Shown here: piece after piece, positions 1 to 8,386 of the stretch
How the letters are laid out: every line of letters begins with the position of its first letter
Numbering within the stretch: position 1 is the first letter of the stretch
Source: Oscillochloris sp.
GTDB taxonomy: Bacteria; Chloroflexota; Chloroflexia; Chloroflexales; Chloroflexaceae
Length of the DNA stretch: 36,503 nucleotides
Direction: 5' to 3'
Assembly (NCBI GenBank): GCA_012032775.1
Contig: JAAUQO010000038.1
Coordinates: 1 to 36,503 of the forward strand
Notes under the pieces: model-generated
What the model saw: the letters and a program-made list of their open reading frames with translations, nothing else
Databases searched by the model: none
Told to the model about the DNA's origin: nothing
Made by a program: the position numbers and the translations under genes

Positions 1-42
1 GATCGTCTCACGTTGTGGTGTTTCGGGGTTGGCGACGCTCAT
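1..42 (-). CDS. N-terminal fragment of an unidentified protein
   Basis: A leftward gene runs off the left edge, so only its first 14 codons are here (MSVANPETPQRETI). The ATG is the complement of 40-42. A good ribosome binding site, AAGGAGAG, lies at 51-58 on the same strand, eight bases upstream of the ATG. That site, and the lack of any other leftward gene nearby, are why I accept such a short piece. The residues seen are polar and carry no recognisable motif, signal peptide or membrane segment. Function cannot be assigned. Confidence 0.55.
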   Translation of the reverse strand, partial: MSVANPETPQRETI

Positions 43-177
43 AGATTATCTCTCCTTCGAAGGTAGCCTCTTCACAGTATCTTTGCCATTCGGCATCACA
101 ACACAGAATCCTTACGGGCCGGCGGCCGAAACGCCCACAAATCCGATTACGCTACCGACGTTCTAGCCCATTGCGGC

Positions 178-202
178 GGTGCGCCGGCGGAACCGGCGCA
201 CC
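178..202. other. 10-bp stem hairpin in the divergent intergenic region
   Basis: GGTGCGCCGG (178-187) pairs perfectly with CCGGCGCACC (193-202) around a 5-base loop. No T-run follows on either strand, so it is not a standard Rho-independent terminator. It sits between two divergent genes, just upstream of the promoter at 212-240. It could be a protein-binding or mRNA-structure element; its role is unknown. Confidence 0.5.
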
Positions 203-211
203 ACCCATTCA

Positions 212-240
212 TTGACAACCTCACAACTTCGGCATATCCT
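212..240 (+). promoter_or_regulatory. Sigma-70-type promoter for the receiver-like gene
   Basis: A perfect -35 TTGACA (212-217), a 17-base spacer and TATCCT (235-240) give a good housekeeping promoter. The predicted transcript start near 247 leaves a leader of about 27 bases before the ATG at 274. No experimental support. Confidence 0.55.
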
Positions 241-273
241 AGCCATAGTGTCGTCGCATTATTCCTGGCCGCT

Positions 274-675
274 ATGAGTACTGCGCCATCTTTTCAACCG
301 ACCATCGTGATCGCCGGTGAAGACCCCGAATGGGTGTTTGCCGTGCAACGTGAGTTGCGCGCGGCGCTCGGCTGGGAGCACGACATTGTGCTCACATTTG
401 CCGCTCATCGCGCCCTTGCGTACCTGCAACGCCGCCCCACCCGCCTGCTGATCGTCACGCCTCAACTTATGCCCGGCCGCGATGTCGATCTGGCCGATCT
501 GATCAGCGCCGTCCGCGCCCATCCCAATCCGCCTCGGCTCCTGCTGGCCATTGAGTCGCTGCCGGTCGATCATGAAGTCACCCTCAGCCCCGCACCGATC
601 GCCCTCCCCGATGCCACCTGCCACACCGCCCTGCAATTACTCCGGCCGCAAGAAATGCACAGGCAGGGAACATAG
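274..675 (+). CDS. Degenerate response-regulator receiver-like protein
   Basis: A 133-residue protein with the length and alternating strand/helix pattern of a single CheY-like receiver domain. Strand 1 reads TIVIAGED (residues 10-17) and ends in the acidic pair expected of the metal site. Strand 3 reads LLIVTPQLMPG (58-68), where a receiver normally has LLIVDLMMPG. The phospho-accepting Asp is therefore Thr62, and the later KP motif also looks lost. If the fold is right, this is a pseudo-receiver that cannot be phosphorylated in the usual way and may act as a protein-binding module. It has its own promoter at 212-240 and no adjacent kinase. The start is the first ATG after the promoter. I am fairly sure it is a gene and moderately sure of the fold. 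Confidence 0.65.
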   Translation: MSTAPSFQPTIVIAGEDPEWVFAVQRELRAALGWEHDIVLTFAAHRALAYLQRRPTRLLIVTPQLMPGRDVDLADLISAVRAHPNPPRLLLAIESLPVDHEVTLSPAPIALPDATCHTALQLLRPQEMHRQGT

Positions 676-690
676 CGCAGCCCAATCGCG

Positions 691-699
691 TGGTATACT
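691..699 (+). promoter_or_regulatory. Extended -10 promoter upstream of the aminotransferase
   Basis: TGG followed by TATACT (694-699) is an extended -10 element. No convincing -35 is present at the right distance, as is usual for this class. The transcript start near 706 gives a leader of about 110 bases. The same GTGGTATACT string occurs in front of tRNA-Leu. Confidence 0.45.
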
Positions 700-816
700 G
701 GCCTCACCGGGCGCACCAACTTCGACATAACATAGATAGCACAGCCGTAAGGGCGCCGTCATTGCGCCTACGCCATGCTTCGCCCAAGCGTAACGAAAGT
801 GTCTAGCGGATACGCC

Positions 817-1998
817 ATGGCTGAACCCGCACTCTCACCCGACGCGATCATCGCCGCCGAGGCCCGTTACGGCGCCGGGTTGTACGCCAAGCGCCCGCTG
901 ACGATTGTCCGCGGCGAAGGCGCGCGCCTGTTCGATGCCGAGGGACGCAGCTATATCGATTGTGTCGGCGGGCAAGGCGCCGCCAATCTCGGCCACGCCC
1001 ACCCGGCAATCGTCGCGGCAATCCAGGAGCAGGCCGCGCGCCTGATCAGTTGCCCCGAGATCTTCCCCAACGATCAGCGCGCCGCCTACCTGAGCGAACT
1101 CGCCGCCGCCCTTCCTTTCCCGGCCCGAATCTTCCTCTGCAACAGCGGCGCCGAAGCCGTCGAGGCCGGGCTAAAATTCGCCCGCTTACTCAGTGGACGC
1201 AGCAACATCATCGCGACAATGCGCGGCTTCCACGGCCGAACCATGGGCGCCCTGAGCGCCACCTGGGAGCCGAAATATCGCGAGCCGTTCGCGCCTTTAA
1301 TCCCCGGCTTCCAGCATGTGCCCTATGGCGACCCCGATGCGCTCGCCGCCGCCGTTAATGCCGAGACGGCCGCCGTACTGCTTGAGCCGGTGCAGGGCGA
1401 GGGCGGCGTACGCCCGGCGCCCAGCGGCTATCTCGCCGCCGCCCGCCGTATCTGCGACGCACACGGCGCACTCTTGCTGATCGACGAAATCCAGACCGGA
1501 TTCGGTCGCAGCGGCACGCTCTTTGCGATTGAGCAGAGTGGAGTCACGCCCGACATGTTGATCATGGCGAAGAGTATCGCCGCCGGAATGCCGATGGGCG
1601 CCGTGGCCGTTCACGAACGCTTCGGCCCCCTTGCTCCAGGCAGTCATGGCAGCACATTCGGCGGCAACCCACTTGCCTGCGCGGCGGCGCGCGCCGCCCT
1701 GCGGGCCTATCGCATGGAGGATCTGCCGCAACGGGCGGCCGCCAAGGGTGAGTGGATGCGCGCCCAATTCGCCGCGCGCAACTTGCCGCTCGTGCGCGAA
1801 GTACGTGGACTTGGCCTGTTGATCGGTCTTGAACTGAAAAAGCGCGTGCAACCGATCATTCTGAGCTTGCTCGAACGCGGTGTACTCGCGCTTCCCGCCG
1901 GCCCGAATGTCCTGCGCTTGCTGCCGCCGCTGGTTATCAGCGATGAGGATGTTGCAACTGTGGTTGCAACAGTGAGCGACGTGTTATCCGGCCCGTAA
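817..1998 (+). CDS. argD/lysJ: Acetylornithine / LysW-aminoadipate-semialdehyde aminotransferase
   Basis: Class III pyridoxal-phosphate aminotransferase of 393 residues, the usual size for ArgD/LysJ. It would transfer an amino group from glutamate to N-acetylglutamate semialdehyde (arginine route) or to the LysW-bound aminoadipate semialdehyde (lysine route). Visible landmarks are the phosphate-binding NSGAEAVEAGLKFAR (109-123), GFHGRTMGALS (137-147), the cofactor-binding Asp in LLIDEIQTGFGRSG (Asp223) and the Schiff-base Lys252 in MAKSIAAGMPMG, with STFGGNPLACAA further on. An in-frame ATG at 775 would add 14 residues, but homologous proteins start near MAEPALS, so I use the ATG at 817; neither has a strong ribosome binding site. 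No other arg or lys gene is nearby, so the pathway cannot be decided from this window. Confidence 0.85.
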   Translation: MAEPALSPDAIIAAEARYGAGLYAKRPLTIVRGEGARLFDAEGRSYIDCVGGQGAANLGHAHPAIVAAIQEQAARLISCPEIFPNDQRAAYLSELAAALPFPARIFLCNSGAEAVEAGLKFARLLSGRSNIIATMRGFHGRTMGALSATWEPKYREPFAPLIPGFQHVPYGDPDALAAAVNAETAAVLLEPVQGEGGVRPAPSGYLAAARRICDAHGALLLIDEIQTGFGRSGTLFAIEQSGVTPDMLIMAKSIAAGMPMGAVAVHERFGPLAPGSHGSTFGGNPLACAAARAALRAYRMEDLPQRAAAKGEWMRAQFAARNLPLVREVRGLGLLIGLELKKRVQPIILSLLERGVLALPAGPNVLRLLPPLVISDEDVATVVATVSDVLSGP

Positions 1999-2044
1999 GG
2001 TGCAAGCATGCTCGCAACCTACGCCCATCACCCCGGTGTTATTT

Positions 2045-3550
2045 ATGCGCAAAATCGGCATCATTGATCTCGGCTCGAATACCACCCGCCTGATTATTAT
2101 GGCCCATCAACCGGGGCTTTGTTTCCGGCTGACCGACGAAGTCTCCGAGGTTGCCCGACTGGCGGAAGGCGTCAGCAGCACCGGCCGGCTGCAGGCCGAA
2201 CCGATCCGCCGTGCCGTCGAAGCGCTGACCATGTTTGCCACGTTCTGTCGCAGCACCGGCGTCGATACCGTGCGCGCCGTCGGCACAAGCGCGATCCGCG
2301 AGGCGAGCAATCAGGACGATTTCTGGCAGGCGTTGCGCCGCTCCAGCGATCTCGATCTGCAGATTATCAGTGCCGAAGAAGAAGCCACCTATGGCTTCCT
2401 CGGCGCCGCCAACGCGCTCAATCTCCACGAAGGCTTCACCTTCGATACCGGCGGCGGCTCCACCCAGATCTGTGCGGTGCGCTACGGCCGCATGGCGCGC
2501 TTCGCCTCGGTTCAGGCCGGCGTCGTGCGCTTCACCGAAGAATTTGTGCAAAGCGATCCAATCAGCAAGCGCGATCTGCGTAATCTGCGCGAAGGCGCTC
2601 GCAAGGCCTTCGCCGACCTGGAATGGTTCCGCGCCGCTGAAGGCCAGACATTAGCCGGGATGGGCGGCACCGTCCGAACGCTGGCCCGGATCGACCAGAA
2701 ACAGCGCAACTACTCGGTTGATCATGTTCACGGCTATATTCTCACCCGCACGGCTCTGGCCGGCATCCTCGAACAGCTTACCCAAAAGAATCGCCGTGAG
2801 CGCGAACAGATCCCCGGCCTGAAGTCCGAACGAGCCGATGTCACCACCGCCGGCGCCGTCATTATCGATGCCCTGCTGGAACAAAGCGGCTTCGACCAGA
2901 TCCAGGTCAGTGGCCAGGGCGTGCGCGAAGGCATCTTCTACGCCCATTTTCTGGCCGAGCAGGAACATCCGCGTTTTGATGATGTGCGCAATTTCAGCGT
3001 GCTTAACCTGGCGCGCCTGAGTTTCTACGAACCTGATCACGTCGCCAAAGTGACCGAACTGAGTTTATCGCTCTTCGATCAACTGCTGCCGCTGCACCTC
3101 TATGGCGCCTGGGAGCGTGAAATGCTCACCTACGGCGCAACCCTCCACGACATCGGCGTGACGGTCGGCTACTACGATCACCACAAGCACTCGGCGTATC
3201 TGATCCACAATGCGACATTGCTCGGTTTCAACCATCGCGAGGTCGTGATCATCGCCGCATTGGCCCGCAACCATCGCAAAGGCCAGGCCGATCTCAGCTC
3301 TTTCGCCGATGTGCTCGCCCCCGACGACGCCGAACGGGTGGCCCGCCTCTCGGCGCTTTTACGGATCGCCGAGTACCTCGAACGCAGCAAAAGCCAGGTT
3401 ATCGATACCCTGCGGGTCGAGATCGGGGATGAAGTTCAGGTATTTGTCGCGGCCCACGGCGATGCCAGTGTCGAGATTTGGGACGCCAACCGCCGCAGCG
3501 GGCTTTTTCGCAAAGCGTTCGGGATGTCGCTTACCATCAACGCGGCGTAG
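2045..3550 (+). CDS. ppx: Ppx/GppA exopolyphosphatase with C-terminal HD domain
   Basis: A 501-residue phosphatase of the ASKHA fold. It is expected to release phosphate from polyphosphate or the 5' phosphate of pppGpp, and so act in phosphate storage or stringent-response turnover. The N terminus KIGIIDLGSNTTRLI is the phosphate-1 motif; FDTGGGSTQI (about 149-158) is phosphate-2, and GMGGTVRTLAR lies near residue 206. The C-terminal third is an HD-type domain with TLHDIGVTVGYYDHHKHSAY, giving the long Ppx architecture. An in-frame GTG at 2000, just after the upstream stop, would add 15 residues with no family character; the ATG at 2045 puts the motif at residue 2 as expected. A hairpin at 3575-3607 may end transcription. 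Confidence 0.87.
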   Translation: MRKIGIIDLGSNTTRLIIMAHQPGLCFRLTDEVSEVARLAEGVSSTGRLQAEPIRRAVEALTMFATFCRSTGVDTVRAVGTSAIREASNQDDFWQALRRSSDLDLQIISAEEEATYGFLGAANALNLHEGFTFDTGGGSTQICAVRYGRMARFASVQAGVVRFTEEFVQSDPISKRDLRNLREGARKAFADLEWFRAAEGQTLAGMGGTVRTLARIDQKQRNYSVDHVHGYILTRTALAGILEQLTQKNRREREQIPGLKSERADVTTAGAVIIDALLEQSGFDQIQVSGQGVREGIFYAHFLAEQEHPRFDDVRNFSVLNLARLSFYEPDHVAKVTELSLSLFDQLLPLHLYGAWEREMLTYGATLHDIGVTVGYYDHHKHSAYLIHNATLLGFNHREVVIIAALARNHRKGQADLSSFADVLAPDDAERVARLSALLRIAEYLERSKSQVIDTLRVEIGDEVQVFVAAHGDASVEIWDANRRSGLFRKAFGMSLTINAA

Positions 3551-3574
3551 CGTGAATGCGAAATGCACAAGCTA

Positions 3575-3607
3575 AAAGGCGAAATTGCCTTGCCCGGTTT
3601 CGCCTTT
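3575..3607. terminator. Probable bidirectional terminator after ppx
   Basis: AAAGGCGAAA (3575-3584) pairs perfectly with TTTCGCCTTT (3598-3607) around a 13-base loop. The A-rich left arm and T-rich right arm suit termination on either strand, but the downstream T-run is short. It separates ppx from the nrdR promoter. The GGCGAA stem recurs at 16881-16919 and 33535-33571. Confidence 0.5.
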
Positions 3608-3641
3608 CACCGTTCACCCTGTGCCTGTGATCATCCCCCTG

Positions 3642-3650
3642 TGCTATAAT
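3642..3650 (+). promoter_or_regulatory. Extended -10 promoter for nrdR
   Basis: TGC followed by a consensus TATAAT (3645-3650) forms an extended -10 box. The -35 region is poor. The predicted start near 3657 leaves a leader of about 30 bases. I see no convincing NrdR-box pair here. Confidence 0.6.
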
Positions 3651-3686
3651 GCCGCGCAGAAGCGGGCTAACTGTTCAGGCATAAAA

Positions 3687-4141
3687 ATGCGTTGCCCATT
3701 TTGTCAAAATCAAGACACCGATGTACTCGACACACGCAAACTCAACGAAGGCGAGATGATCCGCCGCCGGCGCAAGTGTCGCACATGCGGGCGGCGCTTT
3801 ACCACCTACGAACGCGTCGAGTCGGTGAGCCTGATGGTGGTGAAAAAGACGGCGAACGCGAACCGTATGATCGCGAGAAGTTGATGCGCGGGATTCGCAC
3901 CGCCTGCTACCGTCGCCCGATCTCGGTCGAACGGATTGAGCAACTCGCCAATGATGTCGAGACGGCGCTCCACTCCGGCGACAGCCAGGAGGTTTCGTCG
4001 GCGACGATCGGCGATCAGGTGATGCGCCGCTTGCGCGATCTCGACGAGGTGGCCTATATCCGGTTCGCTTCGGTCTATCGCTCGTTTTCCGATATTGGAA
4101 AGCTGCGCGAAGCGGTTGATGAATTGCTGGATCATTCCTAG
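3687..4141 (+). pseudogene. nrdR: Transcriptional repressor NrdR (one frameshift in this sequence)
   Basis: NrdR is the ATP/dATP-sensing repressor of ribonucleotide reductase genes. The first frame (from the ATG at 3687) gives the zinc ribbon CPFC...[15 protein letters not shown] and stops being NrdR-like after LMVVKK. The -1 frame then continues with [16 protein letters not shown], the start of the ATP-cone, and ends normally at 4141. Joining them at the A5-G run 3843-3848 gives about 151 residues, a normal NrdR length. One missing base (A or G) explains everything, so a sequencing indel or a recent mutation is most likely. A real -1 slip on GAAAAAG is possible but the heptamer is weak. Expressed from the extended -10 promoter at 3642. 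Family call is very secure; intactness is not. Confidence 0.85.
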
Positions 4142-4156
4142 CGGAGCCTAGTAACA

Positions 4157-5104
4157 ATGAGTGTTGATACCACGCCTGAGCGCGAAAAAGATGCGCCTGA
4201 GGCGTCGTCAAAAGCAAACACGCACGACACAACCCCGTCTGAGCCGAGAGTACCGCTGACAACCAGGATCAGCCAGTCGCTGGCTGCGGTTGAGTGGAAT
4301 GTTACCCTGATTACAGCCCTGGTGATGGCGACTACCTGGTGTGTGCTTTTTCTCGCGGCGAACATTTTGCAGATTCTGGCCGGGGTTGTGCCGGTGATGG
4401 CCGGGCTTTTCCTTGGCCGGCGGGTCAAAGGCAACTATCTCGCCCACGGCCTGATCCTCGGCAGCGCGGGCTTTGTCTTCGGCCTGATACTGGTGTTGAT
4501 CTATGGCGGCCTCGGCCAGGCCGGGGTTGTACCGCTGCCCGAATTGCAGTTGCAGGCCGATAGCGCGCCCGAGCCGGCCGGCGCCGGCGATCTGCTTTTT
4601 ATCTATGTGACATTTTCGGTTTTTGCGCTGATCCCCTTCCCGGCCTTCGGTACGGTGATGGCGGGCCGGGCCGAGGAGCGCAATCGCCAGTTGCGGCGCG
4701 AGGTCGAAGATCGCGGCGGGCGGCTGGAACGGCCGAATGTAGTGCGTACCCTGGAGGATTTGCAGGGCCTCTCGCTGCCCCAACTCGGCTCGTATGTCTC
4801 GAACCTGTACCGCAAGAAAGGCTTCGAGTTCAAGGATTATCGCTTTGTCGATAAAGACAAACACCTCGATCTGGAACTGGAGTATAACAACGAGCGCTAT
4901 CTGCTGCGGCTCTCCGTCGCCGATAAAGTTCGCCCCGGCACACTCGAAAGCCTGGTCCAAGATATGAAGCGCCGCGGCATTCCGAAAGCTGTCGCAATTA
5001 CGTCAACCGAGTTCACACCCGATGCGGTGAAGTCGGCCGCCAATCGTAAGAATGTGATCGCGATCGACGGCGTAACCCTGTTCGCAATGGCCGAAAACGG
5101 GTGA
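4157..5104 (+). CDS. Membrane protein with C-terminal Mrr-like restriction-endonuclease fold
   Basis: A 315-residue protein. A polar tail (1-45) is followed by about four hydrophobic segments (near 48-70, 72-88, 98-118 and 146-168), a charged stretch (170-195) and a soluble domain from about 205. That domain resembles Mrr/REase_IV: a helical start (LPQLGSYVSNLYRKKGFEFKD), an acidic strand HLDLELEY (236-243), and an ending VKSAANRKNVIAIDGVTL like the FT..A...A....LIDG..L tail of Mrr proteins. The next strand reads LLRLSVADK, where Mrr nucleases carry a QxK catalytic pair, so the active site looks lost. It may be a membrane-tethered DNA-binding or scaffold protein rather than a nuclease. It begins 15 bases after nrdR and may be co-transcribed with it. 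The start is supported by GGAG at about 4143. Confidence 0.65.
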   Translation: MSVDTTPEREKDAPEASSKANTHDTTPSEPRVPLTTRISQSLAAVEWNVTLITALVMATTWCVLFLAANILQILAGVVPVMAGLFLGRRVKGNYLAHGLILGSAGFVFGLILVLIYGGLGQAGVVPLPELQLQADSAPEPAGAGDLLFIYVTFSVFALIPFPAFGTVMAGRAEERNRQLRREVEDRGGRLERPNVVRTLEDLQGLSLPQLGSYVSNLYRKKGFEFKDYRFVDKDKHLDLELEYNNERYLLRLSVADKVRPGTLESLVQDMKRRGIPKAVAITSTEFTPDAVKSAANRKNVIAIDGVTLFAMAENG

Positions 5105-5118
5105 CACAATTTCGTAGG

Positions 5119-5152
5119 GTTGCAGCACTCGCATCATAGCGAATGTTGCAAC
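5119..5152 (+). other. Imperfect hairpin in the fabG leader
   Basis: GTTGCA (5119-5124) pairs with TGCAAC (5147-5152). Inside, TCGC (5129-5132) pairs with GCGA (5139-5142) across a 4-by-4 internal loop. It lies about 15 bases before the fabG ATG and could affect translation or mark an operator. No T-run, so not a terminator. Confidence 0.35.
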
Positions 5153-5166
5153 GTAGAGCAAAACCC

Positions 5167-5920
5167 ATGAAGCTTGATCTGACCGACAGAGTTGCGCTGG
5201 TTACCGGTGGCGGACGCGGGATCGGTCGGGCGATCGCCGAGGCATTGGCCGCAGCCGGGGCCGGCGTGGGTGATCAACTATCGCGGCAACAACGCCGCCG
5301 CCGAAGCGACGATTGCCGCAATAACCGCAGCCGGCGGGAAGGCGACGGCGGTTCAGGCCGATGTCGCTACCGCCGCAGATGCCGAGCGCCTGGTCAAAAC
5401 CACGATCGACGGCTACGGCAAGATCGACATTCTGGTGAATAATGCCGGCATCACCCGCGACACCTTGTTGTTGCGCATGAAAGAGGACGATTTCGACGCC
5501 GTGATCGCCACCAATCTGCGTGGCGTCTACCTGTGTACCAAAGCCGCGCTGCGCCCGATGATCAAGCAGCGCAGCGGACGAATTATCAACCTCAGTTCGG
5601 TGATCGGGTTGATTGGCAACGCCGGCCAGGCCAATTATGCCGCCTCGAAGGCCGGGATCATCGGCTTCACCAAAGCCACCGCCCGTGAAGTCGCCAATCG
5701 TGGGATCACGGTCAACGCCGTCGCGCCAGGGTTCATCGAAACCGAGATGACTGGAGTGCTCGGCGAAGAGACGCGCGGCGCTATTCTTGAGTCGATCCCG
5801 CTTGGTCGCCTCGGCCGCCCTGATGAAGTCGCCGGCTTGATCTGCTTTCTCGCCTCGCCCGCCGCCGATTATATCACTGGCCAGACGATCACAATTGATG
5901 GTGGGATGGTAATGCAGTAG
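5167..5920 (+). pseudogene. fabG: 3-oxoacyl-[ACP] reductase FabG (one frameshift in this sequence)
   Basis: NADPH-dependent short-chain dehydrogenase that reduces 3-oxoacyl-ACP in fatty-acid elongation. The frame from ATG 5167 gives MKLDLTDRVALVTGGGRGIG with the TGxxxGIG nucleotide motif, then loses similarity after AAGAGV. The +1 frame carries the rest: VINYRGNN, NNAGITRD, INLSSVIG with the catalytic Ser, YAASKAG with the Tyr/Lys pair, and the ending ITIDGGMVMQ. Skipping one G in the GGG at 5268-5270 restores a normal 250-residue FabG. An inserted base, technical or real, is the likely cause. The ATG at 5143 would add eight atypical residues. Neighbours accC and acpP agree with a fatty-acid role. 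Confidence 0.87.
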
Positions 5921-5988
5921 CGCCCAGGGCGGATCGCTCGCCGCCACTAAGCATACTGCATGCCAACTGCGCCATTCGCCAAACAACT

Positions 5989-7359
5989 ATGCTGAACAAA
6001 GTACTGGTCGCTAATCGGGGCGAAATCGCGGTGCGCATTGTGCGGGCTTGCCAGGAGTTGGGGATCAAAAGCGTGGTCGCCTTCTCCGAGGCCGACCGCG
6101 ACTCGTTGGCGGTGCGGCTCGCCGATGAGGCGGTTTGTATCGGGCCGGCTGCACCGGCGCGCTCGTATTTGAACCCGCCCGCTCTGATCAGCGCCGCGCT
6201 GATCACCGGCTGCGATGCTATCCATCCCGGTTATGGCTTTCTTTCCGAGAACCCCTACTTCGCTGAGATGTGCGCCGATTGTAAGCTGATCTTTATCGGA
6301 CCAAATGCCGAGACGATGCGCCTGATGGGCGATAAGTCGATCGGCCGCGAGACGATGCGTAAAGCCGGCGTACCCACCGTGCCCGGTTCCGACGGTGAAC
6401 TGAAGAGTGTTGAAGAGGCGATCGATCTCGCCCGCCAGATCGGTTATCCGGTGCTGTTAAAACCATCCGCCGGCGGCGGCGGCCGCGGCATGCGCGTCGC
6501 CTACGATGAATCCGACCTCCAGCGGGCCTTTCCTACCGCCCGCGCCGAGGCCGAGGGCGCGTTCGGGCGCGGTGATCTGTTGCTCGAAAAATACCTGACG
6601 AAAGTGCGTCACGTCGAGATCCAGGTGCTCGCCGACAGCCACGGCCACGCGATCCATCTTGGCGAACGCGATTGCTCATCGCAGCGCCGCCATCAGAAGA
6701 TCGTCGAAGAAGCGCCCTCGCCGATTGTGACACCGGAAGTGCGCGCCCGCATGGGCAACGATGCTGTGCGCGGGATCCAGTCGATCGGCTACGAAAATGC
6801 CGGCACCCTGGAGTTCCTGATGGACCAGACTGGGAATTACTACTTTATCGAGATGAACACCCGGATCCAGGTCGAACATCCGGTCACGGAACTCGTTACC
6901 GATACGGATCTGGTACAATGGCAGTTGCGGATTGCCGGCGGCGAACGCTTGACGCTCCAGCAAGATGCGATTAGAATAGCGCGGCACGCAGTGGAATGCC
7001 GTATTAACGCCGAAGATCCCGAGCGTGACTTTCTGCCGGCCGGGGGTGAAATTGAGTTTTATCTGCCGCCCGGCGGCCCCGGTGTCCGTGTGGACTCGCA
7101 TCTTTATGCAGGCTATACGCCGCCCGGTAACTATGACTCATTGCTCGCGAAGATCATCACCTTCGGCGATACCCGTGATCAGGCGCTCGATCGGATGCGC
7201 CGGGCGCTGAGTGAGTGTATTATTACCGGGATCAAGACAACGATCCCATTCCAACTGGCGCTGATGGACGATCCGGTATTTCGTAGCGGCGGTATGCATA
7301 CCGGCTACGTGGCCGAGTTGCTTCAGCACTGGAAAGAATCTCGTAGCGTTGCTCGTTGA
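5989..7359 (+). CDS. accC: Acetyl-CoA carboxylase, biotin carboxylase subunit
   Basis: ATP-grasp enzyme of 456 residues that carboxylates the biotin of AccB using bicarbonate and ATP, the first committed step of fatty-acid synthesis. The N terminus [19 protein letters not shown] is typical. [10 protein letters not shown], the glycine-rich nucleotide loop [11 protein letters not shown] (about 163-173), [19 protein letters not shown] and the metal/catalytic stretch [14 protein letters not shown] are all present, followed by the normal C-terminal domain. There is no fused biotinyl domain, so a separate AccB is required and must lie outside the window. It lies 68 bases after fabG, and nusB starts 55 bases after its stop. 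No clear ribosome binding site, but the start agrees with the family. Confidence 0.95.
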   Translation: MLNKVLVANRGEIAVRIVRACQELGIKSVVAFSEADRDSLAVRLADEAVCIGPAAPARSYLNPPALISAALITGCDAIHPGYGFLSENPYFAEMCADCKLIFIGPNAETMRLMGDKSIGRETMRKAGVPTVPGSDGELKSVEEAIDLARQIGYPVLLKPSAGGGGRGMRVAYDESDLQRAFPTARAEAEGAFGRGDLLLEKYLTKVRHVEIQVLADSHGHAIHLGERDCSSQRRHQKIVEEAPSPIVTPEVRARMGNDAVRGIQSIGYENAGTLEFLMDQTGNYYFIEMNTRIQVEHPVTELVTDTDLVQWQLRIAGGERLTLQQDAIRIARHAVECRINAEDPERDFLPAGGEIEFYLPPGGPGVRVDSHLYAGYTPPGNYDSLLAKIITFGDTRDQALDRMRRALSECIITGIKTTIPFQLALMDDPVFRSGGMHTGYVAELLQHWKESRSVAR

Positions 7360-7403
7360 GCATGCTTTAACAATACACACCGCCGAAGGTTCGGCGGGCC
7401 GGT

Positions 7404-7409
7404 GGAGGA
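7404..7409 (+). promoter_or_regulatory. Ribosome binding site fixing the GTG start of nusB
   Basis: GGAGGA lies five bases before the GTG at 7415. An upstream in-frame TTG at 7349 overlaps the end of accC and has no such site, which decides the start. Confidence 0.65.
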
Positions 7410-7414
7410 AGCGA

Positions 7415-7846
7415 GTGGGTAGTCTCCGTCATCGGGTGCGCATTGCGGCCCTGCAAATCCTCTTTGAGGTCGACTCCACCGACCATGCGATCGATGTGGT
7501 GCTCGAACGTCGCCTGGCCGAGGAGTCGTTCCCGCCCGACGGTGAACAATTTCTGACCCGGCTGATTTTTGGTGCCTGGGAGCATCGTTCCTACCTCGAT
7601 CGGATTATCGAAGAGGCGGCACCGAACTGGCCGGTGAGCCAGATGCCGGGTGTGGATAAGGCGATTTTGCGGATCGCACTCTTTGAGTTGCTGATCGAAG
7701 ATGTCGAAACGACGCCGATTAAAGCCGTGATCAATGAGGCGGTGGAGTTGGCGAAGTTTTTCGGCAGCGATAATTCGAGCCGCTTTGTAAACGGTGTCCT
7801 CGGAACCGTCGTCACCCGGTATCGGTCGGACGAGGAGAGTGAATAA
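7415..7846 (+). CDS. nusB: Transcription antitermination protein NusB
   Basis: All-helical RNA-binding protein of 143 residues that pairs with NusE (S10) on boxA RNA to keep RNA polymerase elongating through rRNA operons. Family landmarks are [15 protein letters not shown] at the start, RLIFGAWEH in the middle, [10 protein letters not shown], and the C-terminal [30 protein letters not shown]. The GTG start is chosen from the ribosome binding site GGAGGA at 7404-7409 and gives the normal length. It sits between accC and acpP, so it may be read in a lipid-synthesis transcript, though a separate promoter cannot be excluded. Confidence 0.92.
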   Translation: MGSLRHRVRIAALQILFEVDSTDHAIDVVLERRLAEESFPPDGEQFLTRLIFGAWEHRSYLDRIIEEAAPNWPVSQMPGVDKAILRIALFELLIEDVETTPIKAVINEAVELAKFFGSDNSSRFVNGVLGTVVTRYRSDEESE

Positions 7847-7903
7847 GCGCAGCATTTGCCGCTGCACGGTGCTCACTATAGCTGAAAGGATAAAGGGAAC
7901 TTT

Positions 7904-8152
7904 ATGGCCTCTGCTGAGATTGAGGCGCGCCTGCGCAAAATCGTTGCTGAACAACTTGGTGTGGACGAGACCCAGATCGTCCCCGGCGCGCACTTCACAA
8001 AAGACCTCGGCGCCGACTCGCTCGATCTTGTCGAGTTGATTATGTCGCTCGAAGAAGAGTTCGGGGTTGAGATTCCCGATGACGAGGCGGAAAAGCTCGA
8101 AACCGTCAGCGATGCGCTGACTTACCTCGATCAGCATATGGAAGCTGAGTAA
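7904..8152 (+). CDS. acpP: Acyl carrier protein
   Basis: Acidic four-helix protein of 82 residues that carries growing acyl chains on a phosphopantetheine arm. The attachment site is Ser39 in [18 protein letters not shown], with the usual DSL motif and the recognition helix after it. The tail [20 protein letters not shown] is typical. The AAGGATAAAGGGAA stretch before the ATG holds a usable ribosome binding site. A strong terminator at 8180-8215 follows, marking the end of the lipid-gene block. Assignment to primary fatty-acid synthesis rests on the neighbours fabG and accC. Confidence 0.95.
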   Translation: MASAEIEARLRKIVAEQLGVDETQIVPGAHFTKDLGADSLDLVELIMSLEEEFGVEIPDDEAEKLETVSDALTYLDQHMEAE

Positions 8153-8179
8153 GCTGCTGGTCGTATTCTCAGGGATGAT

Positions 8180-8215
8180 GCCCCTTGCACTGAGATCGGT
8201 GCAAGGGGCTTTTTT
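8180..8215 (+). terminator. Rho-independent terminator after acpP
   Basis: GCCCCTTGCAC (8180-8190) pairs perfectly with GTGCAAGGGGC (8199-8209) around an 8-base loop and is followed at once by six Ts (8210-8215). This is the clearest terminator in the window. Its CCCCTTGC core recurs in the terminator at 22058-22093. Confidence 0.9.
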
Positions 8216-8386
8216 GGGTTGATTACGCCGCCAGTACCGGCGAAATCGACCGGAAAGATAGGTACGACCATGCTGCCGTAGGCGAAACAAAACCATAACC
8301 CGGCGACAATCTCGCCGCCCTAAAACGTAGGAGAACAGAGCATGGTAAGATAGGCATGGATTGCAAACCATCACTGCTGAGGCAAC

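Noticed and set aside
8216..8386. Riboswitch or small gene between acpP and tatB
   Set aside because: No recognisable aptamer core; the ATG at about 8351 after GGAG is followed by a stop after two codons.
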